Shown: piece by piece, positions 61,905 to 64,000 of the stretch | Layout: each line of letters starts with the position of its first letter | Position numbering within the stretch: the first letter of the stretch is position 1 | From: Ciona savignyi | Lineage: Eukaryota > Chordata > Ascidiacea > Phlebobranchia > Cionidae | Length of the DNA stretch: 64,000 nucleotides | Assembly: GCA_000149265.1 (NCBI GenBank) | Contig: CH002629.1 | Coordinates: forward strand, 347,960 to 411,959 | Direction of reading: 5' to 3' | Notes under the pieces: generated by a model | What the model saw: only the letters and a program-made list of their open reading frames with translations | Databases searched by the model: none | What the model was told of the DNA's origin: nothing | Position numbers and translations under genes: made by a program

Positions 61905-62115
61905 TAAAGACACGGGGTATAACCTGTAGGGTGCTGGATTCGATATTTATTCTTGCCACGTTTTGCGGCTTTGTGGGCAAGGCACTTGAGGTTACCTTAA
62001 TCAAGCGGTTAAGTTACATCAAATATTATATACAATACCATGCAATGTTTTCAGCACCCCGAATATAAGCACAAAAAGTAATCGGAGGATTGCTGGGATA
62101 ACAACAGCCGTTGTT
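61905..62115 (+). repeat. Diverged SINE-2 copy
   Basis: CTGGATTCGATATTTATTCT (B box), TGTGGGCAAGGCACTTGAGG and ACAATACCATGCAATG retain the family order. Confidence 0.45.
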
Positions 62116-63177
62116 CCACGTACGGGCAAAACAATAATTATCTCACATATAAAACCCAATACTTTAAGAAAAGATTAAATCACAAAAAAACATTTAGCAA
62201 GTAATAAATTTCACCTGCGACAAACTTCTACTACACTTCAAGAATAGAAATTGAGTTTCTAATTTCCCAGCAAAAATGTTAAACGGCGGTAAACAGCAAT
62301 ATTATTAGTGACAACATAAGAAGGTAACCCGACCTTAAACTGAACCTGGGTGTTGTGCAAAGTCGTATTAGGTTGAAACCCTGTACAAAACACGTTTAAA
62401 CTTGTAAATAAAATTCATTGTTCGCTAATACGGCCCTTTATTGCATCATTAGAGACTATTGAATTACAAGTGTTTAGCATCAGGGTGACATTTTATCTGA
62501 ACCTATTCTAGAATGGCCATTGTTGACGACATAAATGATTCATTCATTGTGTTCATTGTGTATTGTGATGAGGTAATAAAGTGATGTCATTTATAAATTA
62601 GTATTTTTTAAACTAACTTTGATAAAGAACAATTTCTGTAGATTCTTCTGCTTAGAATATAAATAAAACCGTTTCCAATTGTCGTATACACGTTATAGCG
62701 TACATATTGTACAAAAAATGCGATTTTAATCTAATTTTTTTAATAATACGTTTACCAAAGTAACAGACTGTAACCAAACATATGTCTACCGACAGGATAT
62801 TTCGAATCGCATTACTGGCATCATTTCAGTCTTAGCGCATGGTTGCCTAACCTTTAACCTTAACATGTGGCAGTTTGGAATATAGCTAACTAGTTGATTG
62901 AGACCTTACAGGTCTAATGGTTAAAATAAAACAATAACAATTGTTTGTTAAAGTTGCAGCATTATATAGGCCTTTACCCAAAAGCTCCATAAATTGTTTC
63001 ATAAGCTCCATATATTTGATGATAATAATGTGGTTTAATTGGCAAATACCATGTCCACTTCCGAATTAAGATATGGATTTATATTTTAAATCTACTAATT
63101 CGTAATTAAGTGCTTATAGTAAAACAAAATGAGCTGTATATTTATAGTCGAAGCAAAATCATTGTTTTAGTTAACAG

Positions 63178-63621
63178 CAGGGCCGGTTTTAGGCCGATTT
63201 GACCGATTAGATCAAATTGGGCCCCGCACCTTGAAGGGGCCCCGCGCTAGTCGGGGTCTTTCTGTATTACGAGGTTTAAAATACTACTGAAACGTAAAAT
63301 AAAAAGTGAAATAATATTCTTTCTCATAATATCAATTTGTTATGCATCGTAATACGTCAAATTCAATTTCTGTGTCTGCCTGTTACGTCATAATGAATAT
63401 GGTTGCTAAACAATATGTATGTTTGGAAGTAAAACAATATATCGTAAAAAAGCATCCACATTACCTTTAATTTGTTTTATAGCAAGTATTAAATGTCTAT
63501 TTTTGTAGTTTGTATGTACTGGTATGTATGATATATAAACACCCATCAATTTTTCTATGAAGAGTAGGGGCCCCGCCATCACATTTCTAATTGGGCCCCG
63601 CGGTTCCTAGCACCGGGCCTG
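63178..63621. mobile_element. Non-autonomous hAT-type transposon (MITE), 444 bp
   Basis: The element is bounded by an exact 8-bp target duplication GTTAACAG (63170-63177 and 63622-63629). Terminal inverted repeats are CAGGGCCGGT at the left and the complement of ACCGGGCCTG at the right, followed inside by GGGGCCCC-rich sub-terminal repeats. The AT-rich core has no transposase frame. TIR beginning CAG and the 8-bp duplication are hAT hallmarks. Confidence 0.85.
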
Positions 63622-64000
63622 GTTAACAGAGATGTTGATTATAAATAAAAAGTTCAATTTTTACCAAACATACAAATTCATTCTTCTTAATAAACTTTGT
63701 ACAATTTTTTGGGGGGGTTTTTACTTTAAGTCTTACTTCAGAGCGGTTTAAAATTCTAGATTCAAGATTTTTGATTTTAGAATAATTCCAGAAACCAATC
63801 TGATCCGGATAAGGACATCCTTACGCCCAAGGGGTAGAATCCTAAGACCGTTCGAATCCGCCGCTGATTATACAGTCATTGCGCCGTCGTCTAACAAGAT
63901 TAGCGATTTGTATTGTGTAAGTCGCCATCGAGTCCAGACGTTTTCAGCGACACGGTATGACCCAAGCAAAGGCAACACTAAAAGGAGGGAAAGAGGGAAG

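Larger units (their letters stand above)
55950..63160. other. Non-coding stretch with few repeats
   Basis: Scattered SINE remnants only. A GC-richer island at about 58790-59145 is open in several frames on both strands without a recognisable product. Confidence 0.4.

Overview
This is a eukaryotic nuclear window and most likely a tunicate (Ciona-type) genome. It is AT-rich, its genes are split by short introns with GT-AG ends, and its intergenic DNA is packed with short tRNA-derived repeats and small non-autonomous DNA transposons. There is no sign of prokaryotic organisation. The species call is inference; the gene models below were built by hand from splice signals, reading phase and family resemblance.

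Layout. At 0.9-11.4 kb two related multi-pass membrane protein genes lie tail to tail: the 3' five exons of one on + (904-3366) and a complete seven-exon gene on - (11444-5853, 303 aa). They share exon lengths, intron phases and motifs, and resemble the Frag1/DRAM/TMEM150 family. At 11.4-19.5 kb no gene could be supported, only repeats. At 19.5-24.4 kb a four-exon + gene encodes an unrecognised 456-aa basic, Ser/Thr-rich protein. At 25.9-40.6 kb a large - strand gene, 16 exons and 1680 codons within the window, encodes a Nck-associated protein 5 (NCKAP5/NCKAP5L) homologue: a coiled coil followed by a long disordered region with polyproline tracts, SxIP-like motifs and repeated YxN tyrosines. 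Its first coding exon(s) were not found. From about 41 kb to 64 kb there is no convincing gene; repeats are sparser, and there are a promoter-like cluster (47.0 kb), a CRE-type cluster (55.4-55.95 kb) and a clear hAT-type MITE (63.2 kb).

Repeats. Three dispersed families recur on both strands: SINE-1 (tRNA-like head with A and B boxes, about 115 bp, A-rich tail), SINE-2 (tRNA-like head plus a long conserved body, about 290 bp) and R3 (about 175 bp, carries a NotI-like GCGGCCGC core). There are also a foldback element with a 10-bp target duplication, two MITEs with 8-bp target duplications, and several minisatellites.

The genes do not form an operon-like unit. The NCKAP5-like protein is expected at microtubule ends or centrosomes by family; the 456-aa protein may also be cytoskeletal, but that is speculative.
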